A stretch of DNA of 64,000 nt from an alpha proteobacterium BAL199 (GCA_000171835.1 ABHC01000014.1:1-64000), one strand, 5' to 3'. Counted from the first letter of the stretch, positions 1 through 8,620 are shown. The notes: generated by a model not told the origin, from the sequence alone. Numbers and translations are program-made.

Positions 1-1
1 G

Positions 2-18
2 GGCTCTGGAGGCGAGTG
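2..18. repeat. IS left terminal inverted repeat
   Basis: GGCTCT at 2-7 and CGAGTG at 13-18 match the right end in inverted orientation. The spacer between the blocks is four bases shorter than in the right end. Confidence 0.6.
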
Positions 19-50
19 CGGGGCATGCAGAACCAACTCTTCGAGGTGGC

Positions 51-1250
51 TTGGGCATTGCCGAGCCGTGGTACGTCAACGGCGTCGACTTCGACGCGGC
101 CGAGAAGACCCTGACGATCGGTGTCGATTTCGTCGCCGGGACACGGTTTCCGGCGGCCGGCGTGGCAGGCGTGCATCCGGTCCACGACACCCAGATCAAG
201 CGCCTGCGGCATCTGAACTTCTTCCAGCACGAATGCTTCCTGGAGGTCAGAACGCCTCGCGTGAAGCTGCCCGACGGGCGGGTCGTGCAGGTCGAGCCCG
301 AGTGGTTCGGCAAGCTCGCCGGCTTCACCCTGCTGTTCGAGGCGCTGGTGCTGGCCATGGCCCGGCAGATGACCTTTGCCGCCGTGGCCAAGCTGGTCGG
401 CCTGTCCTGGCATCGCGTCCATGCGATCTGTTCGCGCTATGTCGATCTCGCCCTGGCCGAGGCCGATCTGTCGACGGTGACGGCGGTGGCGATCGACGAG
501 ACCTCCTGCCGGCGCGGCCACAACTACCTGACCATCGCCGCCGATATGGATGAGCGCAAGGTGGTGTTCGTCACCGAAGGCAAGGACGCCAAAACCATCA
601 CCCACTTCGCCGAATACCTGGCCGAGCACAAAGCCATGCCCGAGCAGGTCCGCTCGGTGAGCATCGACATGTCGCCGGCCTTCATCAAGGGCGTGGCCAG
701 GCAGTTGCCCAACGCGCGCATCACCTTCGACAAATTCCACGTCGTCGCCCATGCGTCCGCCGCCGTCGATCAGACCAGGCGCATCGAGCAGCGAACCGAT
801 CCGAGCCTCAAGGGGCTGCGCTGGAAGCTGCTCAAAGACCGCGACCGGCTGACTGACGAGGGCCGGGCCGACCTTGACGCGTTGATCGCTCAGGTCGCCA
901 CCAAACGCACGCCGCGCGCCTGGCTCTACCGTGAGAATTTGCGCGACATCCTCGAGCGCAAGCAGATCAACGTCGTCTCCGCCATGCTCAAGCAGTGGTG
1001 CACCAACGTCCTGCGTTCCAAGGTCGAGCCGATGAAAGACGTCGCCAGGATGATCCGTAGGCACTTCGACGGCATCGTCGCCTGGACCCAGACCCGCCAG
1101 ACCAACGGCTTCATCGAGGCGCTCAATGGCCTGTTTCAGGCCGCCAAACGCAAGGCCCGCGGCTACACCCGGTTCGCCACCATGCGCACCGTACTCTTCC
1201 TCATCGCCGGAAAACTCGACTTCACCCGGATCAACCCGCAGGCCGCATAG
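51..1250 (+). CDS. ISL3 family transposase (N-terminus frameshifted)
   Basis: This is a DDE transposase that would catalyse cut-and-paste movement of the surrounding IS. The frame open from TTG 51 encodes 399 residues. Candidate catalytic acids are D149 (VAIDE), D206 (SIDMS) and E356 (GFIEALN), in the order typical of ISL3 (DDE_Tnp_ISL3). The family's usual N-terminus (MQNQLFEVA then LGI.EPW) is present but split: ATG 25 opens a different frame encoding MQNQLFEVA, and the main frame resumes with LGIAEPW at 51. One base is missing near 50. TTG 51 has no well-spaced ribosome site of its own. The protein is otherwise full length with no internal stop. It could be a recent inactivation or a base-calling error; the family assignment is firm. 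Confidence 0.85.
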   Translation: MGIAEPWYVNGVDFDAAEKTLTIGVDFVAGTRFPAAGVAGVHPVHDTQIKRLRHLNFFQHECFLEVRTPRVKLPDGRVVQVEPEWFGKLAGFTLLFEALVLAMARQMTFAAVAKLVGLSWHRVHAICSRYVDLALAEADLSTVTAVAIDETSCRRGHNYLTIAADMDERKVVFVTEGKDAKTITHFAEYLAEHKAMPEQVRSVSIDMSPAFIKGVARQLPNARITFDKFHVVAHASAAVDQTRRIEQRTDPSLKGLRWKLLKDRDRLTDEGRADLDALIAQVATKRTPRAWLYRENLRDILERKQINVVSAMLKQWCTNVLRSKVEPMKDVARMIRRHFDGIVAWTQTRQTNGFIEALNGLFQAAKRKARGYTRFATMRTVLFLIAGKLDFTRINPQAA

Positions 1251-1252
1251 CC

Positions 1253-1273
1253 CACTCGAAATTCAAAAGAGCC
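1253..1273. repeat. IS right terminal inverted repeat
   Basis: CACTCG (1253-1258) and the terminal AGAGCC (1268-1273) lie immediately after the transposase stop and mirror the blocks at the left end of the element. Confidence 0.65.
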
Positions 1274-1376
1274 AGTAATCGACCGGCTGTCGAATGGGCG
1301 TTTCGGATGAGCCGACGGACTGGACGCCGGAAGCCTCGGCGCTATGGTGGCGCACCGACATTGGCGGAGCCCCGGA

Positions 1377-2063
1377 ATGCCCATCGACAAGATCGTTCCC
1401 ACCCTTGAAGCGGCCGTTGCCGGGATCGGCGACGGCATGACGATCATGATTTCCGGCTTCGGCTTTGCCGGCGTTCCGAACGACCTGATCGAAGCGGTCC
1501 TGAAGCTCGGGGCCAAGGATCTGACGGTCATCTCGAACAACGCCGGCACCGGCACCGAGGGACTGGCCGCCCTGATGGGCAGCGGCCGGGTGCGACGGAT
1601 CATCTGCAGCTATCCGCGTTCCAAGGGCTCCGACAAGTTCGATGCGCGCTATGCCGCGGGCGAGATCGAGCTGGAACTGGTGCCGCAGGGCACGCTGTCG
1701 GAGCGCATGCGCGCCGCCGCGGCTGGGATCGGCGCGTTCTACTGCCCGACCGGCGTCGGCACCGAGCTGGCGGCCGGCAAGGAAGTCCGCACGATCGAGG
1801 GTCGCGATTACGTGCTGGAGATGCCGCTGCGCGCCGACGTGGCACTGGTGCAAGCGCAGAAAGCCGATCGCTGGGGCAACCTTACCTACTCGAAGTCGGC
1901 GCGGAACTTCGGGCCGGTGATGGCAATGGCGGCCGACCTGACGATCGTGCAGGCGAAGGAGATCGTGCCGCTCGACGCCATGGACCCCGAGACGATTATG
2001 ACCCAGTCGATCTTCGTCGACCGGGTGGTGCACGTCGACAACGACCGGGAGTGGGACATATGA
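1377..2063 (+). CDS. pcaI: 3-oxoacid (3-oxoadipate type) CoA-transferase subunit A
   Basis: This is the alpha subunit of a family I CoA-transferase that moves CoA from succinyl-CoA to a 3-oxoacid, a step in beta-ketoadipate or ketone-body catabolism in the cytoplasm. The 228-residue protein has the family's N-terminal glycine-rich stretch (GFGFAGVPNDLI), the SNNAGTG region and a C-terminal TYSKSARNFGPVMA block. Start ATG 1377 was chosen over the upstream GTG/ATG-like codons because the family begins close to this methionine and GGCGGAG lies just upstream. Its stop overlaps the start of the next gene (ATGA at 2060-2063), so the two subunits are translationally coupled. The substrate (3-oxoadipate or acetoacetate) cannot be fixed from sequence alone; the other beta-ketoadipate genes are not in this window. 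Confidence 0.85.
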   Translation: MPIDKIVPTLEAAVAGIGDGMTIMISGFGFAGVPNDLIEAVLKLGAKDLTVISNNAGTGTEGLAALMGSGRVRRIICSYPRSKGSDKFDARYAAGEIELELVPQGTLSERMRAAAAGIGAFYCPTGVGTELAAGKEVRTIEGRDYVLEMPLRADVALVQAQKADRWGNLTYSKSARNFGPVMAMAADLTIVQAKEIVPLDAMDPETIMTQSIFVDRVVHVDNDREWDI

Positions 2064-2758
2064 GCACCGCCATGACCGCCGACAGCTTCACGCGGCTGAC
2101 CCGCCGGCAGCTTGCCTGGTGCGCCGCGCAGGCGATCCCGGACGGCTCCTACGTCAACCTCGGAATCGGGGTGCCGACCCTGTGCGCCAACGTGATGCCG
2201 GCGGACCGGGAGATCGTCTTGCACAGCGAGAACGGCGTGCTCGGGTTCGGCCCGGCCCCGGCGGCCGGGGCCGAGGATTGCGATCTGATCAACGCGTCCA
2301 AGGAATACATCACGATGCGGCCGGGCGGTGCGTTCTTCATGCACACAGACGCCTTCGTGATGATTCGTGGCGGGCATATCGACCTCGCCCTGCTCGGCGC
2401 GTTCGAGGTGTCGGGCACCGGCGACCTCGCGAACTGGACCACTGGCGACCGGAGATTCCCGCCGGGCGTCGGCGGGGCCATGGACCTCGCCGTCGGCGCC
2501 AAGGCGATCTGGGTGCTGACCGAGCACACCACCAAGAAGGGCGAGCCGAAGATCGTCGATACCTGCAAGTACCCGCTGACGGCGGCCGGAGTGGTGCGCA
2601 AGATCTTCACCGACCTCGCCGAGATCGATGTTTCGCCGGACGGGCTGGTGGTCCGCGCGATGGTCGAAGGTTTGACTCAAGAGGCGCTGCAGGCGATGAC
2701 GCAGCCGCCGATCCGGCTGGCCGACGACTGCCGGGTCATGGCGGCGCCGGCCGGCTGA
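2060..2758 (+). CDS. pcaJ: 3-oxoacid (3-oxoadipate type) CoA-transferase subunit B
   Basis: This is the beta subunit partner of the preceding gene. The 232-residue protein carries the catalytic glutamate in the SENGVLG motif, which forms the glutamyl-CoA thioester in family I CoA-transferases, and the GIGVPTL and GAFEVS.TGDLANW blocks typical of PcaJ/ScoB. The ATG at 2060 overlaps the stop of subunit A by four bases, which supports this start over the in-frame GTG at 2051. It is the last gene of the pair: a LysR gene follows on the opposite strand after 8 bases. The exact 3-oxoacid used is inferred only from general resemblance to PcaJ. Confidence 0.87.
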   Translation: MSTAMTADSFTRLTRRQLAWCAAQAIPDGSYVNLGIGVPTLCANVMPADREIVLHSENGVLGFGPAPAAGAEDCDLINASKEYITMRPGGAFFMHTDAFVMIRGGHIDLALLGAFEVSGTGDLANWTTGDRRFPPGVGGAMDLAVGAKAIWVLTEHTTKKGEPKIVDTCKYPLTAAGVVRKIFTDLAEIDVSPDGLVVRAMVEGLTQEALQAMTQPPIRLADDCRVMAAPAG

Positions 2759-2766
2759 CGCCAGGC

Positions 2767-3624
2767 TCAGGTGGCCAGTGTCTGCCGCAACCCGTCTACC
2801 GCCGAGTCGACGAATTGGCCGGCAGGACCGCTGCGGGCCGAAGGGCCTGGATACACGGCCAGTGTGACCGTACCGAGCGGTGGCAGGGCCCAGGCGCCAC
2901 CGACGTCGACCCGCCCGTCGCCGAGGCCTTCGGGCGTGCGCACTGTGACGCCGAGGCCGGCGCGGACAGCGGCGCGCACGCCGCCAAGACTGGGGCTGGT
3001 GAACACGATCTTCCAGGGCCGACCGGCACGGTCCAACGCCTCGATGCCGCGTTCGCGGAACCGGCACGGCGGCGGGAACGCGACGATCGGCACGACCTCG
3101 CCGGACGACACTGCGCTGTCGGCGCCCAGCCACAGCAGGGGCACCTCGGCGACCGGGATGGCGCCTTCCGTCAGCGGCAGGCCGAGCGCCATGGCCACGT
3201 CGACCTCGTCGCGAGCCAGCGCTTCGAGCGCGTCGACACCGCCACCGACCGAGACCCGCAGGTCGATCTCCGGGTGGTTGACTGAGAAGGTCTGCAGGAA
3301 GCCCGGCAACCAGGTTTCCGCATAGTCCTGCGGCAGGGCGACCCGCAGGATTTGGGACACGGCTGGCTCGGCGATGTCGCGCACCGCATCGTCGTTCAGG
3401 CGCAGGATGCGCCGCGCGTAGTCGACCAGCAGCAGCCCGCGCCGGGTCGGCACCAGCCGCCGACCGCTGCGGTCGAACAACTGTGCTCCCAGGCGGTCTT
3501 CCAGGCGCTTGATCTGCAGGCTGACCGCGGAAGGCGAGCGGCCGACATGCTGTGCGGCCGCGTCCAGGCCGCCGCCATCGACCAGCGCCAGCACGGTTCG
3601 GAGCAGGTTGGTGTCCAGGTCCAT
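2767..3624 (-). CDS. LysR family transcriptional regulator
   Basis: This is a DNA-binding regulator of about 285 residues. The N-terminal winged helix-turn-helix spans roughly residues 3-62 (AAAQHVGRSPSAVSLQIKRLE then LFDRSGRRLVPT), followed by a LysR substrate-binding domain from about residue 90. The start is placed at ATG 3624 (MDLDTNLLRTV), with ATG 3630 as alternative; the longer open frame upstream would run through the divergent promoter. It is transcribed divergently from an MFS gene starting at 3723, and a 25-bp near-perfect palindrome lies between them, so it most likely controls that transporter and itself. The inducer is unknown. The effector domain is somewhat shorter and more divergent than in textbook members. 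Confidence 0.87.
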   Translation of the reverse strand: MDLDTNLLRTVLALVDGGGLDAAAQHVGRSPSAVSLQIKRLEDRLGAQLFDRSGRRLVPTRRGLLLVDYARRILRLNDDAVRDIAEPAVSQILRVALPQDYAETWLPGFLQTFSVNHPEIDLRVSVGGGVDALEALARDEVDVAMALGLPLTEGAIPVAEVPLLWLGADSAVSSGEVVPIVAFPPPCRFRERGIEALDRAGRPWKIVFTSPSLGGVRAAVRAGLGVTVRTPEGLGDGRVDVGGAWALPPLGTVTLAVYPGPSARSGPAGQFVDSAVDGLRQTLAT

Positions 3625-3659
3625 TGGCATCTCAGTTTTATATTCCTCAAGTGTTTCGT

Positions 3660-3684
3660 GGTTCAATTCAATTTGAATCGAACC
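3660..3684. promoter_or_regulatory. 25-bp palindrome, probable LysR operator
   Basis: The arms GGTTC and GAACC flank the core ATTCAATTTGAAT. 11 of 12 arm positions pair around a central T; the exception is one position per arm (3665 against 3679). It sits in the 92-bp gap between the divergent LysR and MFS starts and contains T-N11-A spacings typical of LysR boxes. The base composition is much richer in AT than its surroundings. Confidence 0.6.
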
Positions 3685-3722
3685 GTGATCGGGTAATCTG
3701 TGAACCGATAACGGAGGAACCG

Positions 3723-4910
3723 ATGACGCGTTTCGCATTCTGGTCGTCGCTGCTGGCATCGGCGGTATTGCTGGGCCTCACGGTCGGATACCGGCAGACC
3801 TTCGGGTTGTTCCTTCCTGCGGTCACGGGCGATCTCGGGATCGGCCGGGAGGCGTTCGGGTTGGCGCTTGCCGTGATGAATCTGACCTGGGGACTGGCGG
3901 CTCCGCTGGCCGGTATGGTGGCCGACCGGCACGGCGCAGGTCGGATGATGGCCGCAGGAGCGCTGGTCTATGCGGTCGGCTTGGTCGGGCTGGCGACCGC
4001 CGGTTCGGCCGGACAGTTGATCTGGAGCGGGGCGCTGATCGGCCTTGGCTTGTCCGGTGCAGGCTTCACCGTGAGCCTGGCGGCCGCTGGCCGTCTGGCG
4101 CCCGAGACAGGACGTACCCAGGCAATCGGGACGGTCAGCCTCGGCGGATCGATCGGCCAGTTTCTCGCCCTGCCGGTCGTGCACCTGCTGATCCTTGGAG
4201 TCGGCTGGCAGGTCGGTCTGGGATGGCTGGCGGCATCCATGGCGTTGGCCGCAGGTGCCGGGCTGTTGGTCCGTGACCGGATATCAACCCAGCCGGGATC
4301 CTTCTGGGGCAGTGCCGGCACCGCCGTGCGGGACGCGCTGCGCGTGCCGTCGTTCGGGCTGTTGACCGTCGGGTTCTTCGTCTGCGGATTCCACCTCGCC
4401 TTCCTGGTCGTCCACCTGCCGGCCTTCCTGGTCGATCGCGGCCTGGACGCCAGTGTTGGTGCGGTCGCACTCACCCTGATCGGGTTGGCGAACATTGTCG
4501 GAACCATCCTATTCACCCGGGCCGGCGCGCGCTGGTCCCGTCGACGGGTGCTGGCCGGGCTCTATCTGGCGCGCACGGTCCTGATGGGTGGTTTTGTGGC
4601 TCTGCCGGTGACCGAGGTGACGGTCTACGGATTTGCGGTGCTGATGGGGCTTACCTGGCTGGCGACGGTGCCGTTGACCAGCGCCCTGGTGGCAGACCTG
4701 TTCGGCACGGCACGGCTGTCCACCCTGTTTGGAGTGGTGTTCCTCGGCCATCAGTTGGGATCGTTCGCCGGCGCATGGTTCGCCGGCGCGGTCTATGATC
4801 GGTTCGGCAGCTACGACCTGGTCTGGGGGGTGAGCGTGGCCATCGGGTTGGCGGCGGTCGGCCTGCATCTGGCGATCCGCGTACCGGAGACGGTACCGCA
4901 GTTGGCCTGA
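3723..4910 (+). CDS. MFS transporter
   Basis: This is an inner-membrane major facilitator superfamily permease of 395 residues with about 12 hydrophobic segments. The MFS signature between helices 2 and 3 is visible as GMVADRHGAGRMM, and FTRAGARWSRRR is the matching loop in the second half. ATG 3723 is preceded by GGAGG (3713-3717) at ideal spacing; upstream in-frame starts would overlap the LysR gene. The overall arrangement resembles the YbfB/OFA-like or CynX-like MFS groups that export or take up small organic anions. It is divergent from the LysR gene and probably regulated by it. No substrate can be named. Confidence 0.88.
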   Translation: MTRFAFWSSLLASAVLLGLTVGYRQTFGLFLPAVTGDLGIGREAFGLALAVMNLTWGLAAPLAGMVADRHGAGRMMAAGALVYAVGLVGLATAGSAGQLIWSGALIGLGLSGAGFTVSLAAAGRLAPETGRTQAIGTVSLGGSIGQFLALPVVHLLILGVGWQVGLGWLAASMALAAGAGLLVRDRISTQPGSFWGSAGTAVRDALRVPSFGLLTVGFFVCGFHLAFLVVHLPAFLVDRGLDASVGAVALTLIGLANIVGTILFTRAGARWSRRRVLAGLYLARTVLMGGFVALPVTEVTVYGFAVLMGLTWLATVPLTSALVADLFGTARLSTLFGVVFLGHQLGSFAGAWFAGAVYDRFGSYDLVWGVSVAIGLAAVGLHLAIRVPETVPQLA

Positions 4911-4914
4911 CGGT

Positions 4915-4943
4915 TTGGTTAATCAAGATGCCTTTCATACGAT
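4915..4943 (+). promoter_or_regulatory. possible sigma-70 promoter of the ABC operon
   Basis: TTGGTT (4915-4920), a 17-base spacer and TACGAT (4938-4943) lie in the AT-rich 115-bp gap before the ABC transporter genes. The match to consensus is moderate (3/6 and 4/6), so this is a candidate only. Confidence 0.3.
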
Positions 4944-5025
4944 GACATATTGAATTACGCTCGTCTCCAAGAACGATAATTTAGCCGTTGCTTGAACGAC
5001 GGTGAGTCGACTGGGAGGTGCTCGG

Positions 5026-6099
5026 ATGGCCGAAGTCCGGATTCGCGGCGTCCGCAAGTCGTTCGGCAATGTCGAAGTCATTCACGGTGTCGACGTCGAT
5101 ATCTCCGATGGCGAGTTTGTGGTGTTGGTCGGGCCATCGGGCTGCGGCAAGTCCACCTTACTGCGGATGATCGCCGGTTTGGAGCGGATCACCGATGGTG
5201 AGGTGATGATCGGCGGCCGGGTGGTGAACCAGATGCCGCCGAAGGAACGCGATGTCGCCATGGTGTTCCAGAACTACGCGCTCTACCCGCACATGAAGGT
5301 CTACGACAACATGGCCTTCAGCATGAAGCTGCGCGGGGCCGAGAAATCCGAGGTCGACCAACGTGTCCAGAAGGCAGCCGACATTCTGGGCCTGACGCCG
5401 TTCCTCGAACGATACCCACGCCAGTTGTCCGGTGGCCAGCGCCAGCGGGTGGCCATGGGGCGGGCGATCGTCCGCGACCCGCAGGTGTTCCTGTTCGACG
5501 AACCGCTGTCCAATCTCGACGCCAAGCTGCGGGTGCAGATGCGCACCGAGATCAAGGAACTGCACCAGCGTCTGAAGACCACCAGCGTCTACGTCACCCA
5601 CGACCAGATCGAGGCCATGACCATGGCGGACCGGATCGTGGTGATGCACGACGGCATCGTCGAGCAGGCGGGGGAACCGCTCGATCTCTACGACAACCCG
5701 ACGAACACCTTCGTGGCCGGCTTCATCGGCTCGCCTGCCATGAACTTCGTGCGCGGCACGGTGCGCGCCAACGGCGGTCCGGCCCGGCTTGAGGCGAAGG
5801 ACGGCGTGGCGCTGCCGCTTGGTGACGGTTGGTCCGGACAGGACGGCCGCTCGGTGGTCTATGGCATTCGCCCCGAGCATCTGGTTTTGGCCGAGGCAGG
5901 GCAGAGGTCGGTGGAGAGCGAGATCGCAGTGGTCGAGCCGACCGGCGCTGAGACGCTGCTGGTGTCGAGGGTCGCTGGTGGTGAGTTCCAGGCGGTGTTT
6001 CGCGAACGTCACGCTTTTCGGCCGGGGACCAGGGTTCAGTTGGCCCCGCTGCTGGACAAAGTGCACCTGTTCGATGCGGAGACCGGCCAACGACTCTGA
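5026..6099 (+). CDS. sugar-type ABC transporter ATP-binding protein (UgpC/MalK family)
   Basis: This is the cytoplasmic ATPase that powers the importer encoded by the next three genes. In the 357-residue product, Walker A GPSGCGKST is at 36-44, the Q-loop FQNYAL at 81-86, the ABC signature LSGGQ at 134-138, Walker B FLFDEP at 155-160 and the switch histidine at H192. A MalK-type C-terminal TOBE region follows from about residue 240. ATG 5026 has GGGAGG (5013-5018) upstream and is preferred to the in-frame GTG at 5002. MalK/UgpC-like ATPases normally serve CUT1 sugar or polyol importers, which agrees with the downstream binding protein and two MalF/MalG-type permeases. It is the first gene of a four-gene operon, an order (ATPase first) less common than binding protein first. 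Confidence 0.92.
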   Translation: MAEVRIRGVRKSFGNVEVIHGVDVDISDGEFVVLVGPSGCGKSTLLRMIAGLERITDGEVMIGGRVVNQMPPKERDVAMVFQNYALYPHMKVYDNMAFSMKLRGAEKSEVDQRVQKAADILGLTPFLERYPRQLSGGQRQRVAMGRAIVRDPQVFLFDEPLSNLDAKLRVQMRTEIKELHQRLKTTSVYVTHDQIEAMTMADRIVVMHDGIVEQAGEPLDLYDNPTNTFVAGFIGSPAMNFVRGTVRANGGPARLEAKDGVALPLGDGWSGQDGRSVVYGIRPEHLVLAEAGQRSVESEIAVVEPTGAETLLVSRVAGGEFQAVFRERHAFRPGTRVQLAPLLDKVHLFDAETGQRL

Positions 6100-6238
6100 G
6101 TCTGATGTACCGCTGGATTTCGGACGCGACAGTTTGGCGTCCGTGGTCGGACCGGGCGGATCGGCCGGACGACAGGACAAGGCATCCGATCCATCAAGCG
6201 ACGGCCGCAAACCGGCCGCATGAAGGGAGGAAGCGCTT

Positions 6239-7573
6239 ATGACGGACCACATCACCCGGGATGTATCCCGCCGGTCGGTTCTCAAAGGGTCAACAGCGTT
6301 GGCAGCGGGGGTCGCGATCGGTGGCGCAGGCAGCTTGGTCGACCAGACCCGGGCCTGGGCAGCCGACTCGCCATTCGAGCCTGAGAAGGGCGCCAAGCTG
6401 CGGATGCTGCGCTGGAACCGGTTCGTGGAAACCGAGGACATCCAGTTCGACAAGAGCATGGTTGCATTCACGGAGGCAACGGGAATCCAGGTGCGGCTGG
6501 ACAAGGAGTTTCTGGACGACATCCAGCCGAAGGCGGCTGTGGCGGCGAACGTCGGCGCCGGGCCGGACATCATCTGGGGGCCAATGGCAATCCCACACCT
6601 GATCCCGGACAAGCTGCTGGACGTCACCGATGTCGCCAACTATCTCGGCGGCAAATACGGCGGTTGGTACGAGTCTCCGGCGGCCTACGGGATCCGTGAC
6701 GGCAAGTGGATGGCGCTCCCGCTGTGCGTTTCGGGCAACTACATCAACTACCGGATCTCGGCGGTGCAGAAGGCCGGATTCGAGAAATTCCCGACCACCA
6801 CTGCCGACCTGATGAAGCTGACCAAGGCGCTGAAGGCCAATGGCAGCCCGGCCGGCATGGCGCTGGGCCGTGCCACCGGTGACGGTAACGCCTGGTGCCA
6901 CTGGGTCGTGTGGGCGCATGGCGGCAAGCTGGTCGACAAGGACGGCAACGTCACGATCAACAGTCCCGAGACCGCAGCCTCGCTCGAGTACGTGAAGGAA
7001 CTCTACGAGAACTGGATCCCCGGCACGGCGTCGTGGAACGACTCCAACAACAACAAGGCGTTCCTGTCAGGCGACGTCAGCTACACCAACAACGGCATCT
7101 CGATCTATGCGGCGGCGGTCCGGCAGAAAATGGACATCGCTGCCGACATCGATCATGCCTTCTATCCGATCGGACCGGTCGGCAAGCCGACCGAACTGCA
7201 ACTACCGTTCATGATCGAGGCGTTCAAGTACTCGAAGTACCCCAACGCCTGTAAGTTGCTGATGGCTTTCCTGATGGAGGGCCCGCAGTACAACGCGTGG
7301 CTGGAGCAGTCGGTTGGATACTTCACCCAGACCCTTAAGGACTACGAGAAGAACAAAGTCTGGACCGAAGATCCCAAGCGGGCGGTGTTCAAGGAAGCCT
7401 GCACCCGGACCCTCGACATGGGCTATGCTGGGTCGCTCGGCTACGCGGCGGCGGGTGCGCTTGCCGATTTCGTGATCGTCGACATGGTCAGCCAGGCCGC
7501 GACCGGCCAGACCAGCGTTAAGGAAGCGATGGAAACCGCCCAGAAGCGGGCTGAGCGATACTACCGCGTGTGA
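6239..7573 (+). CDS. ABC transporter solute-binding protein, Tat-exported
   Basis: This is a periplasmic binding protein of the extracellular solute-binding family 1 type (444 residues), expected to deliver a sugar, polyol or similar solute to the permeases that follow. The N-terminus has a twin-arginine signal (SRRSVLKGS, R11-R12) followed by an alanine/glycine-rich hydrophobic stretch and a probable cleavage after AWA near residue 41, so it is exported folded. GGGAGG at 6225-6230 precedes ATG 6239. A small inverted repeat (CGGCC 6202-6206 / GGCCG 6214-6218) lies just before the ribosome site. No ligand can be named from sequence. Confidence 0.88.
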   Translation: MTDHITRDVSRRSVLKGSTALAAGVAIGGAGSLVDQTRAWAADSPFEPEKGAKLRMLRWNRFVETEDIQFDKSMVAFTEATGIQVRLDKEFLDDIQPKAAVAANVGAGPDIIWGPMAIPHLIPDKLLDVTDVANYLGGKYGGWYESPAAYGIRDGKWMALPLCVSGNYINYRISAVQKAGFEKFPTTTADLMKLTKALKANGSPAGMALGRATGDGNAWCHWVVWAHGGKLVDKDGNVTINSPETAASLEYVKELYENWIPGTASWNDSNNNKAFLSGDVSYTNNGISIYAAAVRQKMDIAADIDHAFYPIGPVGKPTELQLPFMIEAFKYSKYPNACKLLMAFLMEGPQYNAWLEQSVGYFTQTLKDYEKNKVWTEDPKRAVFKEACTRTLDMGYAGSLGYAAAGALADFVIVDMVSQAATGQTSVKEAMETAQKRAERYYRV

Positions 7574-7584
7574 TGACGGGCGCC

Positions 7585-7614
7585 GCGGGAACGGTCTGCC
7601 AAGGTCGTTCCCGC
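7585..7614 (+). terminator. intercistronic hairpin after the binding-protein gene
   Basis: A perfect 9-bp stem GCGGGAACG (7585-7593) / CGTTCCCGC (7606-7614) with a 12-base loop lies between the binding-protein gene and the first permease gene. There is no following U-run, so it is more likely an mRNA-stabilising or partial attenuating hairpin than a full terminator. Such elements commonly keep binding protein in excess over permeases. Confidence 0.5.
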
Positions 7615-7647
7615 CGGCCTCCGCCCACCGTTTGAAGGAGACGCGGC

Positions 7648-8604
7648 GTGGCGACCGATGCCGAGCGGGTGAGGGCTCAACGGACTGAAAGCTTCAGCGA
7701 TCGCTGGACCCAGTTGAAGTACGACCACAACTGGCTCGGCTTCTGGTTCATGCTGCCGGCGGCGGCGTTCCTGCTGTTGTTCCTGACCTATCCGCTTGGC
7801 CTAGGCATCTGGCTGAGCGTGACCGATACCCGGATCGGGCGGGAAGGCGGTTTCATCGGGCTTGAGAACTTCGAGTGGTTGAACGAGGACCCGGTGTTCT
7901 GGCTCAGCGTCTTCAACACCTTTCTGTATACGACCGTGGCCAGCGTCATCAAGTTCGGTCTCGGTCTGTATCTGGCGATTTTGCTGAACAGCCACATGCC
8001 ATGGAAGGCGATCATCCGGGCGGTGGTGTTGCTGCCGTTCATTGTGCCGACTGTGCTGTCGGCGATTGCCTTCTGGTGGATCTACGATACCCAGTTCTCG
8101 ATCATCTCCTGGACGTTGATCGAAATGGGCTGGATCGACGAGAACATCAATTTCCTCGGGGAGCCGAACAACGCCCGGGCCAGCGTAATCGCTGCCAACA
8201 TCTGGCGCGGCATACCGTTCGTGGCCATCACCCTGCTGGCCGGGCTGCAGACCATCCCGCAATCGCTGTACGAGGCGGCGACCATCGACGGGGCGTCGCG
8301 CTGGCAGATGTTCAGGCACGTCACCTACCCGATGCTGACGCCGATCATCGCTGTGGTGATGACGTTCTCGGTGCTGTTCACCTTCACCGACTTCCAACTG
8401 ATCTACGCGATGACCCGCGGTGGACCGGCGAATGCCACGCACCTGATGGCGACGCTGAGCTACCAGCGGGCGATCATGGGCGGCAACCTCGGCGAGGGGG
8501 CGGCGATCTCCACCGCGATGATCCCGTTCCTGCTGGCCGCCATCCTGTTCTCCTGGTTCGGCCTGCAGCGCCGCAAGTGGCAGCAGGGCGAGAGCGACGA
8601 TTGA
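7648..8604 (+). CDS. ABC transporter permease, MalF-like
   Basis: This is one of two inner-membrane channel subunits of the importer (318 residues, about six transmembrane segments). The EAA-type loop that docks on the ATPase is visible as EAATIDGASRWQMFRHV, matching the BPD_transp_1 family. The first membrane helix begins near residue 32 (FWFMLPAAAFLLL) after a cytoplasmic N-terminal tail. The start is a GTG at 7648 preceded by GAAGGAG. It follows the binding-protein gene after a 74-base gap containing a stable hairpin, and is followed after 16 bases by the second permease. Confidence 0.9.
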   Translation: MATDAERVRAQRTESFSDRWTQLKYDHNWLGFWFMLPAAAFLLLFLTYPLGLGIWLSVTDTRIGREGGFIGLENFEWLNEDPVFWLSVFNTFLYTTVASVIKFGLGLYLAILLNSHMPWKAIIRAVVLLPFIVPTVLSAIAFWWIYDTQFSIISWTLIEMGWIDENINFLGEPNNARASVIAANIWRGIPFVAITLLAGLQTIPQSLYEAATIDGASRWQMFRHVTYPMLTPIIAVVMTFSVLFTFTDFQLIYAMTRGGPANATHLMATLSYQRAIMGGNLGEGAAISTAMIPFLLAAILFSWFGLQRRKWQQGESDD

Positions 8605-8620
8605 CCGGAAGAGGCGAGCC

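Larger units (their letters stand above)
1..1273 (+). mobile_element. ISL3-family insertion sequence, degenerate
   Basis: The element is bounded by ends that share two blocks in inverted orientation: GGCTCT (2-7) and CGAGTG (13-18) on the left, CACTCG (1253-1258) and AGAGCC (1268-1273) on the right. The spacer between the blocks is 5 bases on the left and 9 on the right, so the left end looks shortened or diverged. A single transposase gene fills the element. The left boundary coincides with the start of the window, so the flanking target duplication (8 bp is usual for ISL3; AGTAATCG follows the right end) cannot be checked. A shifted transposase start plus unequal ends suggest a decaying copy. 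Confidence 0.8.

Noticed and set aside
4880-4895. GTACCG-GAGA-CGGTAC hairpin near the end of the MFS gene as a terminator.
   Set aside because: The stem is short, lies inside the coding region and has no U-run after it.
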